A stretch of DNA of 53,793 nt from an uncultured Verrucomicrobiota bacterium (GCA_903854475.1 CAINWP010000247.1:1-53793); one strand, 5' to 3'. Positions 9,641 to 17,730 are shown, numbered from the stretch's first letter. Numbers and translations: made by a program. Notes: generated from the sequence alone by a model not told the origin.

Positions 9641-9916
9641 ATGAAAACCACTGCTATTCTTGCCCTGATTGTCGCCGCCTGTTCTATGGTCAGCCTGCGC
9701 GCTGAAGACAAACCCAAAGCCAAGGCCTATCCGTTGGACAAGTGTTTGGTAACCGACGAGAAGTTTGAAGGATCCGGTATGGAAGCCTACGAGTTTGTCC
9801 ATAACGGTCAGACCATCAAACTCTGCTGCAAGAGCTGCCTTAAAGATTTTAAGAAGGACTCGGCCACCTACCTTAAGAAATTACCGAAGGCGAAGGGTAC
9901 GAAGACCGCTCAATGA
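9641..9916 (+). CDS. Small exported YHS/TRASH-like metal-binding protein
   Basis: A 91-residue protein with a signal peptide (MKTTAILALI…SLRAED). Its single domain has four cysteines (Cys35 in KCLVTDEKF, Cys62, Cys63 and Cys66 in LCCKSC) and a C-terminal DSATYLKKL. This closely follows the plan of YHS/TRASH-like domains ('CPVTGEKL … CC..C...F..DP..YL') that bind heavy metals. It would act in the periplasm, and the metal is unknown. Its stop codon overlaps the ATG of the alkyltransferase gene by 4 bases (ATGA). Confidence 0.75.
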   Translation: MKTTAILALIVAACSMVSLRAEDKPKAKAYPLDKCLVTDEKFEGSGMEAYEFVHNGQTIKLCCKSCLKDFKKDSATYLKKLPKAKGTKTAQ

Positions 9917-10578
9917 TCCCTGATAGAGGGGTGGTTGGAGGTAGTTCCCATTGTTTGCCGGGGTGGGATGTAAAACGACTTAGGGAACGGTTGGTGATCC
10001 CGTCGATTTCGGACTGCGATTCCGGTTCCGATGCGGTGGACCGAATCACGGAGCTGCCGGAGGTCTTGCCTCAGGACTGTTGTCGCGGTCGGGCTCAGAC
10101 CCCTTGGGGAATGAGTTGTTTGGTCTGGAGTCGGGGTTCGGTGTTTCAGTGGGAATTTGAAGATCCGTCGTTGGATTCTCGCCGTGGACCGTGGCTAGAT
10201 CAATGGATACCCAGCAATGACGTAGGTGCCCAAAAATGGGTGGACCATTATGTGGGCCGTAGGGTCGAGGGCGTAAAAAATTCTGTAAGGAGGGTTTCAG
10301 TGTCGGTGAGTGGAACACCCTTCCAGCGAGCGGTTTGGCGGGCGCTCCTTGAGGTTCCCCGCGGCTCACTGACTTCATACGGTCGATTGGCCATGGCAAT
10401 CGGCGCTCCAGGAGCAGCTCGAGCGGTGGGAGTTGCTTGCGGTGCCAATCGGGTGGCTCTTCTGGTTCCCTGCCACCGCGTCATTCGAGAATCCGGTGAA
10501 TTGAGCGGTTACCGTTGGGGAATGGATCGTAAAGTGCGCCTTTTGGCTGGGGAATTGGGAGGACAAGAGCCGTGGTGA
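9913..10578 (+). CDS. ogt: Methylated-DNA-[protein]-cysteine S-methyltransferase
   Basis: A 221-residue protein. The C-terminal half is the alkyltransferase domain: GTPFQRAVWRALLEVPRG (134-151) forms the helix-turn-helix region, and the active-site motif PCHRVI (186-191) contains the acceptor Cys187. It transfers alkyl groups from O6-alkylguanine to itself. The first 125 residues contain a divergent N-terminal domain (around TPWGMSCLVW) and a low-complexity start of about 50 residues. The true start could therefore be internal, although the ATGA overlap with the preceding gene favours translation from 9913. Confidence 0.9.
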   Translation: MIPDRGVVGGSSHCLPGWDVKRLRERLVIPSISDCDSGSDAVDRITELPEVLPQDCCRGRAQTPWGMSCLVWSRGSVFQWEFEDPSLDSRRGPWLDQWIPSNDVGAQKWVDHYVGRRVEGVKNSVRRVSVSVSGTPFQRAVWRALLEVPRGSLTSYGRLAMAIGAPGAARAVGVACGANRVALLVPCHRVIRESGELSGYRWGMDRKVRLLAGELGGQEPW

Positions 10579-10729
10579 ATTCTCAAATTTTCAGAGGCGT
10601 TTTTTTTAAGGTGCTCCCCGAGGACCGTGTTCTGCCAGAGTAAAACCCATTGGAAACAACGGGTCTTTTGATCGACTCCTTGACTCATCCCTTGCCAATC
10701 CTCGCGATGGTGTGCCATTTACCGCATCG

Positions 10730-11125
10730 ATGAAGTCTGCATCGCCTGTTGTTTGGGGCCTTTTGGCTGCGCTAGGTCTGGGTTGCGCTAGTTCCCAAAA
10801 CACCAATCTGACCTCGCGCTCGGCCGCGCCGTCACCCGAAGCCAACTATTTGTTCGAGACCACATTCCGGACGCATCGTCGTGGGGTGCAACCCGAGAAC
10901 GTGAAGGCCTGGGTCATGATGGGATTAAACTTGTATCCCATGCAGCCCGTTCCTAACACGGACAACCGATTTGAGGCATTGCTGCCGCTGCCGACAGATC
11001 GTTCTATCTTGCGGTACCGATACAAATTCCAGTTCACCTATCCTGGGGTGCTGGACAATCATATCAACAGTACCATGTCGCCGGAGTATGAACTCCAAGT
11101 GAAGTCGGGCGCCGCACGCGACTGA
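10730..11125 (+). CDS. Small lipoprotein of unknown function
   Basis: A 131-residue protein with a lipoprotein signal: MKSASP, a hydrophobic core and the lipobox LGLGC (Cys about 19) followed by ASSQ. The mature part has beta-rich segments (WVMMGLNLYPMQPVP, LRYRYKFQFTYPG), reminiscent of an immunoglobulin- or glycogen-binding-like sandwich, but I do not recognise a family. ATG 10730 was chosen over GTG 10712 because it gives a canonical signal peptide. It is followed by an 800-base gene-free, repeat-bearing stretch. Confidence 0.65.
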   Translation: MKSASPVVWGLLAALGLGCASSQNTNLTSRSAAPSPEANYLFETTFRTHRRGVQPENVKAWVMMGLNLYPMQPVPNTDNRFEALLPLPTDRSILRYRYKFQFTYPGVLDNHINSTMSPEYELQVKSGAARD

Positions 11126-11282
11126 CCCTTTACTCGGGTCTAGCGCAGTATCTTAAATAAGTCTTATTAAAATCAAACGACCGTGCCGTCTTCTGGGCAG
11201 GGTTCGTCCGAAGATTCCAGTCGAGCTCTCCCCTGAGTAACGGTCAGAACCCCACCGCCTGATCCAAGCGCCAAGAACGCCC

Positions 11283-11335
11283 AGTTTGCAGCAGGAACCT
11301 GCGATGTAGCCCGATGAGCCTCCGAGTCCGATCCT
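11283..11335 (+). repeat. Flanking long direct repeat, copy 1
   Basis: Starts AGTTTGCAGCAGG and ends GATGAGCCTCCGAGTCCGA + TCCT, immediately before the first hairpin unit. It matches 11570-11628 closely, with differences concentrated in the middle (GAACCTGCGATGTAG versus GCTCCGGCATGCAG). Confidence 0.85.
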
Positions 11336-11518
11336 AGGTAGGGACCGATCTCCGAGCGGTCCGTGTGTGCCGACCCTGCTCTTAGGTAGGGACCGATCTC
11401 CGAGCGGTCCGCGTGTGCCGACCAGGCTCTTGGGTAGGGACCGATCTCCGAGCGGTCCGCGTGTGCCGATCCTGCTCTTAGGTAGGGACCGATCTCCGAG
11501 CGGTCCGTCCCCACCGAC
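11336..11518 (-). repeat. Tandem array of a 48-base hairpin repeat (3 full units + 1 partial)
   Basis: Units begin at 11336, 11384, 11432 and 11480 with a period of exactly 48 bases; the fourth loses similarity after about 39 bases. On the minus strand each unit contains a 21-base hairpin with arms GGACCGCTC and GATCGGTCC around a GGA loop (one C·T mismatch), followed by CTACCT. On the plus strand the hairpins are at 11342-11362, 11390-11410, 11438-11458 and 11486-11506. The spacers between hairpins (CTACCTAAGAGC… type) are also nearly identical, so this is not a CRISPR array. Confidence 0.93.
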
Positions 11519-11520
11519 GC

Positions 11521-11546
11521 GGCGCTTTCGGAGAAATCGCCCTACC
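11521..11546 (+). repeat. Opposite-strand variant of the hairpin repeat
   Basis: A 21-base hairpin with arms GGCGCTTTC and GAAATCGCC around a GGA loop, followed by CTACC. It has the same length, loop, single C·T mismatch and 3' flank as the minus-strand units, but a different stem sequence and the opposite orientation. It directly abuts the last tandem unit. Confidence 0.8.
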
Positions 11547-11569
11547 TCGGAAACGCGTGGGTGAGGCCG

Positions 11570-11628
11570 AGTTTGCAGCAGGGCTCCGGCATGCAGCCCG
11601 ATGAGCCTCCGAGTCCGACCCTGCTCCG
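11570..11628 (+). repeat. Flanking long direct repeat, copy 2
   Basis: Second copy of the AGTTTGCAGCAGG … CCGATGAGCCTCCGAG element, again placed directly upstream of a hairpin unit (11629). The pair shows that the flank plus hairpin behaves as one duplicated block. Confidence 0.85.
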
Positions 11629-11667
11629 AGGTAGGGACCGATCTCCGAGCGGTCCGCCCCTGCCGAC
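11629..11667 (-). repeat. Detached fifth copy of the hairpin repeat
   Basis: The same AGGTAGGGACCG… unit as in the tandem array (hairpin 11635-11655), 110 bases downstream of the array. It is preceded by the second copy of the ~55-base flanking repeat. It diverges from the array unit after about 39 bases. Confidence 0.9.
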
Positions 11668-11927
11668 ATGTGTACGGCGACGATTATTTTATTAATCCCG
11701 TTGCCTAGAGAGAGAATCTTATCAAAGAAGTGGTGTTCTGAGAGTAGTTATTCCTCTCCTGACTTCACGGTGTCGACTTCCTCTCGAACGCCAGCAATGG
11801 CAGGAAGCTAACAAATTACTAAGGACAGACTAGCGAGAGTCAACTAGCCCGGAGATACTGTCCAATTCGGGATCTTTGATTCTGAGCTTCCGACCCTCCG
11901 CTATCGGGTTGAGTATTCAGGAGTGAA

Positions 11928-12965
11928 TCAGAACGAGAGTTCTAATTGGTCATCTTCGCTGAGCGCGTAGGCTTCCATCCCTTGGCGACGTAAGTGTCGG
12001 GCAAAATCGGCAGCGAAGCCGTGGAGTGTGAATACCCGCTGCGGTCGCACTTCATTCACGAATCGCAGGAGGTCCGGGAAGTCAGCATGATCGCTGAGAG
12101 CGAACCGTGGGTGGTTTTCGTCCGTCGATAGCCAACGGCGGTCCAATGCCCAACCACTGAGCGATGCGATTCGGAGGGGACCAATACTGGGTTGGGCTGA
12201 GAGCAGAGGTCGAGCAGTCGGCGTGATAATAACGTGGCCGCGTGCAGTCTCAGGATCTAGCAGCGTCCAGCGGGGAAACTGGTATCCTAGGTCTGCATAT
12301 ATTTCAGTCAGTCGGGCTGAGCTGGCGTGCAGTTGAATGGGAAGGTTGGCTTTGAGAAGCGAAATCAGAATCTCTTGTGCCTTACCCAAAGAGTAGCTGA
12401 TCAGCACCGGGGTGATTCCGGCATCAAGCGAGGTTCTGCAGAAGTGGAGTACTGACGCCAGCACCTCCTCCGTCGGCGGAAAGATGTACCGTGGACGCCC
12501 ATAGGTGGTTTCCATGACCAAAGTACGGGCATGCACCGGCTCGCAACGTTCGGAGCTCCGACCCTCCCGGAGTTTAAAATCTCCGGTGTAGAGCAGGGAA
12601 TCCCCATTGACCTCCAGTCGGGCCATGGCACTGCCCAAGACGTGCCCCGCCGGATGCAGGCTCAGGCCGAACGGCGTCTGAGTCGTCGATGACTCTAGAT
12701 CAGCGTGATGGAGGCACTCGTTGAATTCGAGCACCCGCTCCGTTCGGATTCCGGAAACCCGTGATCGCATTAGTCGGCGCGTAGGCTCGGTGAAGAGGAC
12801 CGCGGAATGGCGAGCCGTGTGATCTGCGTGGGCATGGCTGACGACAACCCACTCGCCCGTCCGGACCGGATGATGGGGATCCATCCATAGTCCGAGTTTG
12901 GGAAAATGAAGGCCACCGTCCCGGTATTTGAAATCCAATTCTGAAGCCACGGGATGGCCCGCCAT
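11928..12965 (-). CDS. Metallo-beta-lactamase/beta-CASP-type exonuclease (ligase-associated family)
   Basis: A 345-residue protein with the MBL motif HAHADH (44-49), GHVLGSAM, a TGDF metal ligand segment, METTYGRP typical of the CPSF73/Ysh1-like and ligase-associated exonuclease group, and late LSDHADF and TLHG histidine motifs. It is expected to be a zinc-dependent nuclease acting on DNA or RNA ends. No ATP-dependent ligase gene is next to it, so the 'ligase-associated' label rests on sequence style only. ATG 12965 was chosen: it lies 2 bases after the upstream stop, with GGAGGAG about 10 bases before it. The two minus-strand genes form an operon. Confidence 0.82.
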   Translation of the reverse strand: MAGHPVASELDFKYRDGGLHFPKLGLWMDPHHPVRTGEWVVVSHAHADHTARHSAVLFTEPTRRLMRSRVSGIRTERVLEFNECLHHADLESSTTQTPFGLSLHPAGHVLGSAMARLEVNGDSLLYTGDFKLREGRSSERCEPVHARTLVMETTYGRPRYIFPPTEEVLASVLHFCRTSLDAGITPVLISYSLGKAQEILISLLKANLPIQLHASSARLTEIYADLGYQFPRWTLLDPETARGHVIITPTARPLLSAQPSIGPLRIASLSGWALDRRWLSTDENHPRFALSDHADFPDLLRFVNEVRPQRVFTLHGFAADFARHLRRQGMEAYALSEDDQLELSF

Positions 12966-12967
12966 GT

Positions 12968-14209
12968 CTAGGAGACTCCTCCGGTACCCTTCACATCGAG
13001 ACAAAGGAGTTCACCCTTCCAGTTTCGGATGTACAAGCGTCCATTGAGGAGCACGGGTGTCGACCAGACTTTGCCTCGCGCAACTTGGGCACGAACCACC
13101 TCATGGTAGCCCGTGGGGTCGGCCTTGACGATGATCAATTCGCCGTTGCCCGTGACCCAGATCAGCTTGTCGTCAGCGGCGGTCAGCACACCTGTTTCAG
13201 CCTTCGGAGATTCCCATACAACCTTGCCGGTCGTGGCTTCGAGGCATTTGAGTCGCGCATTGCCATCTCCGCCATCGCCATCAATGCCATAGATGTGACC
13301 TCGGACCCCGATGGGTGCCTGCATGTGCGATCGGAGGGCCTGATTCTTCCAGAGTTCCTTGGCTCCAGATCCGGTGAATCGGATTCCGCAGGCTCCTGTG
13401 CCATAGCCAGACGTGAGGATCATAGTGTCGCCGATTACCACGGGGTCCGCAGCGTTGACGTCGTAGCGAGTTTTCCAAGAGTGACGCCAGAATTCATGAC
13501 CGCTCACCGGATCAACAACGATCACATGGCGAAGGCCAAAAATGGCCAAAGCCGGCTTTCCTTCTAGGGAAAAGGGAACTGGAGTGCCATAGCCGGCCGA
13601 GCCTTTTCCGCTCGTCCACGCCTCCTTGCCGGTAGCCTTATCCAGCGCCATTCCAGCATCGCCCGCATTGTACACGACCTTGTCTCCGGCGATGTGCGGT
13701 GCCCCAGCGAAGCCCCATTCGGGAACCTTTAAGCCGAGTTCCGATGCCAGATTTCGGGACCAGATAACGTTGCCCGACGAGGCCTCGAGGCAAAGAGCGG
13801 TGCCTGCTTTTGAAAGCGTATAAACCCGGCCACCATCGACCGTGGGCGTTCCAGAAGTGCCTCCCTCGTAATAGTGATCCGCGAGTTTCTCAGGATAGCT
13901 ATGGCGCCAAAGCTCTTTGCCGCTGCTGGCTTCCAGCGCCACAACACTGTCGATGCCACCCTCTTTCAGGCCATTGTGTCCCAAGGTGAAGAGTCTGCCT
14001 TCGACGAGGCTCATGGATGAGAATCCGGCTCCGACAGTGGCCTTCCAAACAGGGCGGGGTTGACCTCCTGGCCAATTGCCTAGCCACCCACTCTCTGCGG
14101 AGATGCCGGTTCCATCGGCGCCACGGAAGCGGGGCCAATCAGCGGCGGACACAGTTGAGGAGTGGATGGCTGTGACCACTGCAAGCCCATACAGACAGGA
14201 ACGCGTCAT
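12968..14209 (-). CDS. Exported PQQ-binding-like beta-propeller protein
   Basis: A 413-residue protein. A signal peptide starts at MTRSCLYG and ends near VSAADWP. Repeated propeller blades follow, with the WxxxxGxG pattern of PQQ_2 repeats (ALEASSGKELWRH, CLEASSGNVIWSR, CLEATTGKVVWES). The opening WPRFRGADGTGIS is the hallmark of the PQQ-like propeller proteins abundant in Planctomycetes and Verrucomicrobiota. No dehydrogenase active site is evident, and a structural or binding role is likely. The in-frame upstream start at 14254 would add 15 residues before the signal peptide, so ATG 14209 is preferred. Confidence 0.87.
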   Translation of the reverse strand: MTRSCLYGLAVVTAIHSSTVSAADWPRFRGADGTGISAESGWLGNWPGGQPRPVWKATVGAGFSSMSLVEGRLFTLGHNGLKEGGIDSVVALEASSGKELWRHSYPEKLADHYYEGGTSGTPTVDGGRVYTLSKAGTALCLEASSGNVIWSRNLASELGLKVPEWGFAGAPHIAGDKVVYNAGDAGMALDKATGKEAWTSGKGSAGYGTPVPFSLEGKPALAIFGLRHVIVVDPVSGHEFWRHSWKTRYDVNAADPVVIGDTMILTSGYGTGACGIRFTGSGAKELWKNQALRSHMQAPIGVRGHIYGIDGDGGDGNARLKCLEATTGKVVWESPKAETGVLTAADDKLIWVTGNGELIIVKADPTGYHEVVRAQVARGKVWSTPVLLNGRLYIRNWKGELLCLDVKGTGGVS

Positions 14210-14552
14210 TCCGCCGAAGTTAGTCCGAGGACAGGGATCGTCAATCCGTCTCAAGAGGATCGCATAGCTTAAAAATACAACGGACCGTCGAATGGACGAT
14301 CCTGTTTTTTCGAGCTCCTCGGATGGCTGATGAACAGCAAGCCGACGAGGTAGTGTTCTGCAACCGTTCGGCGGTCTCGCTTCTTTGACATCCAGTATGT
14401 CCGGGAGCGATCAGGCCGAAACGACTCAGCCGGGAATTTTTTGCAAAACAGGGGGTGTTTGGTGGGGAAAATTGATGCTATTCTAAAATAATTATTAAAA
14501 TAATAAAAAATCGCGTTGGCGTTTTTTTTTGGTTGACCATTAGCCACGTAGG
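14210..14552. promoter_or_regulatory. Divergent intergenic region with AT-rich promoter-like segment
   Basis: This 343-base gap separates two divergent genes. Near its right end is a markedly AT-rich stretch (14471-14512). Inside it TTGATG (14472-14477) and TAAAAT (14496-14501) are 18 bases apart, a plausible but unproven sigma-70 promoter for the response-regulator gene. A short imperfect hairpin followed by six T's lies near 14285-14310. No small ORF or RNA gene is convincing. Confidence 0.3.
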
Positions 14553-16007
14553 ATGAAAATTAAAGATGTGAGTATTGCAAAGGGCAACAATCGTATTCTG
14601 TTGGTAGAGGCGGATGATTCCATCCAGAGGATTGTTGCCTATCACCTCAAAAAAGCTGGCTTTGAGACGGAGTTTGCTGAGACCGGAGAGGCTGCGATCG
14701 CCCAGAGTCAGAATCCTCCGGCCTGCGCCGTGATCGATTTGATGATTCCCGGAACCTGTGGACTGTCCGTCCTGAAGCACTTCCGTGAACACTTCTTTCA
14801 GGTTCCGGTGATAGTCATGGCGGGGCGTGGCGAGGCCACTGACGGGTTGACGGCGATCCGATCCGGCGCCTTCGATTACGTGACAAAGCCTCTGGATGTG
14901 GGTGCATTCGTGGCCACTATATCTGCTGCGGTGCGAACCGGGCAGTCCCTCACTCAGCACGTCAGCGAGTTCCCGGGGCTCCGCGATACTCAATGGATCG
15001 GTCAATCGTCCTCGGCCCATATTTTGCGGGAAACAGCTTCGGCTCTTGGGGCGACACAGGCTGATGTGTTGATCACAGGGCCTGAGGGCTGCGGCAAACG
15101 CCTCTTTGCCCGCATGCTGCATCACGTGAGTGCTCGTTCCCGCGGTCCGTTGATCTCGGTCCATTGTGCCTCGATACCGGGAGACCTTCTGGGGGAGGAG
15201 TTGTTTGGTAAATCATCCGGGTCTAGTTCGGATAGCTTTGAAGAAACCCGCCGGTCCGGGCGAGTCCAAATGGCCGAAGGCGGAACTCTGATATTGTTGG
15301 ATGTTGGGGAAACCCCGCTGGCCCAGCAGGCATTGCTTTTGGAACTCCTGCAGAACCGCTGGATCCACCGTCAAGCCACGGGCACCTCTGTGCCGGTGAA
15401 TGTCCGCGTGATGGCCACCAGTCGCAGCGATTTGCGAGCTAAAGTAGAAGCGAAAGAATTTCGTGAGGACCTCTTTTATCGACTCAGTGCACTGACGGTT
15501 GAAATACCCTCGCTTAGGGAGCGCATCATCGACTTGCCTCTGCTCTCCGCAATCTTCCTTCAGCGCCTATCGATGGTGCGTTCTGGTATCATTCCACAGA
15601 TATCTAATGCTGCTTCAGGTATCCTCAAGAATTATTCTTGGCCTGGAAATATCCGTGAGTTGGAGTCCGTTCTCGATTGGGCCTACTTAAGTTCCGTGGG
15701 CGGTGAAATTCGTGTGGCGGATTTGCCACCTCGCCTTCTCCATCAGAGTGACCCAACGCAAATTCATCAGGGCGGTTTGGCAGTCCCTTATGTAGGAGGA
15801 ATGTCGATGGAGGCCTTAGAGAAGTTGGCCGTCCAACAGACTCTCGCTTTGTGTCAGGGCAACAAGGCTGCTGCCGCCCGGATCCTGGATGTCACCGAGA
15901 AGACCATCTACAACAAGTTGGCTCGGTTGGGATTGAAGGATAGTGATTCGGACGTCCCGGTCAAAGGCCTCAAGCGGGGTCGCAAGCCGAAGATTAGGAC
16001 GGCCTGA
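14553..16007 (+). CDS. NtrC-family response regulator with degenerate AAA+ domain
   Basis: A 484-residue protein. Its receiver domain (about 14-130) keeps the acidic pocket (E19, D21, D22), phospho-acceptor Asp62 and Lys112. The AAA+ domain follows with an intact Walker A (GPEGCGK, 176-182) and arginine region (FREDLFYRL), but GAFTGA is replaced by GSSSDS and the Walker B DE by LD (LILLDVGE). The C-terminal Fis-type helix-turn-helix (NKAAAARILDVTEKTIYNKL) is intact, with a basic RGRKPK tail. The overall plan is NtrC, but contact with sigma-54 is unlikely to be normal. It is a single gene with no adjacent kinase. Confidence 0.87.
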   Translation: MKIKDVSIAKGNNRILLVEADDSIQRIVAYHLKKAGFETEFAETGEAAIAQSQNPPACAVIDLMIPGTCGLSVLKHFREHFFQVPVIVMAGRGEATDGLTAIRSGAFDYVTKPLDVGAFVATISAAVRTGQSLTQHVSEFPGLRDTQWIGQSSSAHILRETASALGATQADVLITGPEGCGKRLFARMLHHVSARSRGPLISVHCASIPGDLLGEELFGKSSGSSSDSFEETRRSGRVQMAEGGTLILLDVGETPLAQQALLLELLQNRWIHRQATGTSVPVNVRVMATSRSDLRAKVEAKEFREDLFYRLSALTVEIPSLRERIIDLPLLSAIFLQRLSMVRSGIIPQISNAASGILKNYSWPGNIRELESVLDWAYLSSVGGEIRVADLPPRLLHQSDPTQIHQGGLAVPYVGGMSMEALEKLAVQQTLALCQGNKAAAARILDVTEKTIYNKLARLGLKDSDSDVPVKGLKRGRKPKIRTA

Positions 16008-16167
16008 AGCGCGGACGATTCGTCCGGTTTCTAGCCCATTTGCGCTTCGGTTGTTTCGTCAATCGTTTCGCCGCGGGACAATGCATCGTGGTTCGGCTTG
16101 TCGAAGGTCTTCCGGTCATCCTTCTGTAACCGATCAGATTTGTATTGGTGTACGGTCCCCTAAATAC

Positions 16168-16204
16168 AACAACCCTCCGGGCGCGGTGGCTCCGAAGGGC
16201 TGTT
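16168..16204. terminator. Hairpin between convergent genes, possible bidirectional terminator
   Basis: AACAACCCTCCGG pairs with CCGAAGGGCTGTT (13 positions, two mismatches) around an 11-base loop, followed by AAATTTT on the plus strand. It lies between the end of the regulator gene (plus) and the end of the oxidoreductase gene (minus). The U-tract is weak. Confidence 0.45.
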
Positions 16205-16254
16205 GAAATTTTGTACCTCAGAGAGGCTTCTAAGATTTCGGATTTTATTCCGGT

Positions 16255-17598
16255 TCAGACCAACATCTTGAACCACTTTGCGTCACCCGGTACGGCCACC
16301 GGATAGAACCCGTTGGCGTCAGCCTTAGACTTGCACTCGGAGTCCCAGCGAAGGTTCTCGAAGTCGTTCGGGGCCAGGATTACGTTGGAATTGAGCGCCT
16401 GCTCCCAAGTGATGGTCTTGCCCGTGTAAGTGGACATCCGCCCCATGATCGAGGTCAGTGATGACTTCGCGCCATTGAACGCCTCGTTGTACTCGGTGTT
16501 CTTGCGGATCGCGGCAAACAGGTCGTCATGTTCCTGCTGGTACGGATCGACCTGCTTCTCGCCCCGGTACCGCCAAGCATTGCCGCCGCCGGAGGGGGTG
16601 ATGGTGTGCCCGCTGATATTGCAGGAGCCCTTGGAGCCGACACACTGCTCTGAAACGTTGCTGTCGGCGCCGCGGATATGACGGCATTGGCTCAGAAGCG
16701 TGGTGCCATCGGCATAGGTGTATTCGAGGGCGTGGTGGTCGAAGATTTCGCCGTATTCTTTCTGGATGCGGACTTGGCGACCGCCCATGCCATGAGCCTT
16801 CACCGGATAGGCGTTCTTCACCCAATTGGCGACGTCCAAGTTGTGGATGTGCTGCTCGGTGATGTGGTCGCCGCACAGCCAATTGAAGTAGTACCAATTG
16901 CGCATCTGGTACTCGAGTTCTGTTTGCCCTTCCTTGCGCGGGTTGACCCAGACGCCACCGTCGTTCCAGTAGGCACGGACCAGGTAGATGTCGCCCAGAG
17001 CGCCGTCGTGCAGACGCTTCATGGTCTCCAGGTAGCCAGGTTGGTGATGACGCTGCAGGCCGACGCCGACCTTCAGGTTCTTTTTCTTGGCTTCTTCGGC
17101 TGCCGCGAGAACGCGGCGGACACCAGGACCATCGACGGCCACTGGTTTTTCCATGAACACGTTTTTACCTTGGCGAACAGCCTCCTCGAAATGCTGAGGG
17201 CGAAATCCTGGGGGCGTTGCCAGGACGACCACGTCGGCCAGTGCGATGGCCTTCTTGTAACCATCGAGACCGACGAACTGCCGGTCGGCCGGCACGTCGA
17301 CCTTGGCACCCTGGGAGGACTTCAGGCTGTTGAGGGCACCGGTCAGGCGATCCTGGAAGGCATCAGCCATGGCCACGAGCTTGACGCCCGGGACATTGAG
17401 GGCCTGGTTGGCGGCGCCGGAACCACGGCCGCCGCAACCGACGAGTGCAATCTTGATCTCGTCGCTGGCGGCACCGAACGCCAGGCGCTCGATGGCCAGG
17501 CTGCCGATCATGGCTCCGCCGAGGGCGGTGCTGGAGGTGGAGAGGAAACCGCGCCGGGTCAGAACCGAGGCGCTCGCTGAAGGAATGATTTGGCTCAT
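16255..17598 (-). CDS. Tat-exported Gfo/Idh/MocA family oxidoreductase
   Basis: A 447-residue protein. A twin-arginine signal (LTRRGFLS, Arg15-16) precedes an alanine-rich hydrophobic stretch. The Rossmann domain has VGCGGRGSGAAN near 53-64, and the Gfo/Idh motif EKPVAVDGPG, with the conserved Lys, follows at mid-protein. The C-terminal alpha/beta domain includes WNDGGVWVNPR and HIHNLDVANW, typical of the large PVC-group set of sugar dehydrogenase-like proteins. It would use NAD(P) in the periplasm after folded export. The substrate is unknown. Good start at ATG 17598. Confidence 0.93.
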   Translation of the reverse strand: MSQIIPSASASVLTRRGFLSTSSTALGGAMIGSLAIERLAFGAASDEIKIALVGCGGRGSGAANQALNVPGVKLVAMADAFQDRLTGALNSLKSSQGAKVDVPADRQFVGLDGYKKAIALADVVVLATPPGFRPQHFEEAVRQGKNVFMEKPVAVDGPGVRRVLAAAEEAKKKNLKVGVGLQRHHQPGYLETMKRLHDGALGDIYLVRAYWNDGGVWVNPRKEGQTELEYQMRNWYYFNWLCGDHITEQHIHNLDVANWVKNAYPVKAHGMGGRQVRIQKEYGEIFDHHALEYTYADGTTLLSQCRHIRGADSNVSEQCVGSKGSCNISGHTITPSGGGNAWRYRGEKQVDPYQQEHDDLFAAIRKNTEYNEAFNGAKSSLTSIMGRMSTYTGKTITWEQALNSNVILAPNDFENLRWDSECKSKADANGFYPVAVPGDAKWFKMLV

Positions 17599-17730
17599 GT
17601 CGTTGGAACGTTAAAAGGACTCCCGGTGCCCCCGCTCCTTCGGCCATTCATGGCTTTGGATTCGGGCGGGGACAGGATGGGAAGTCACGGGTGAATCTGT
17701 TCTAAATCTATCTCCCGTTCTGGGGTGGGA

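Larger units (their letters stand above)
11126..11927. other. Gene-free 800-base interval carrying hairpin repeats
   Basis: No credible gene lies here. The ORFs that cross it are translations of the repeats. Positions 11283-11667 hold the repeat cluster described separately. 11126-11282 and 11668-11927 show no recognisable RNA gene, terminator or promoter; the latter has scattered AT-rich patches. The interval lies between a lipoprotein gene (plus) and a minus-strand nuclease gene whose stop codon begins the next feature. Confidence 0.7.

Noticed and set aside
11336-11518. CRISPR array
   Set aside because: The intervals between the hairpins are almost identical to each other; spacers should differ. 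No cas genes nearby.
11173-11669. ORFs across the repeat cluster (both strands), including a 113-residue one with a repeating DRSEIGPYL motif
   Set aside because: The protein repeats are exact translations of the 48-base DNA repeat, and the frame exists only because the period is a multiple of three. No ribosome site or conserved start.
14285-14310. Hairpin plus T-run in the divergent gap before the degenerate NtrC-type gene
   Set aside because: No gene ends there on the plus strand, the stem has a mismatch, and the region is a divergent promoter gap; called only as part of the intergenic entry.
16678-17580. Long plus-strand ORF (300 residues) opposite the Gfo/Idh/MocA gene
   Set aside because: Antisense shadow of a well-supported gene; composition reflects the complementary codon bias, no domain.
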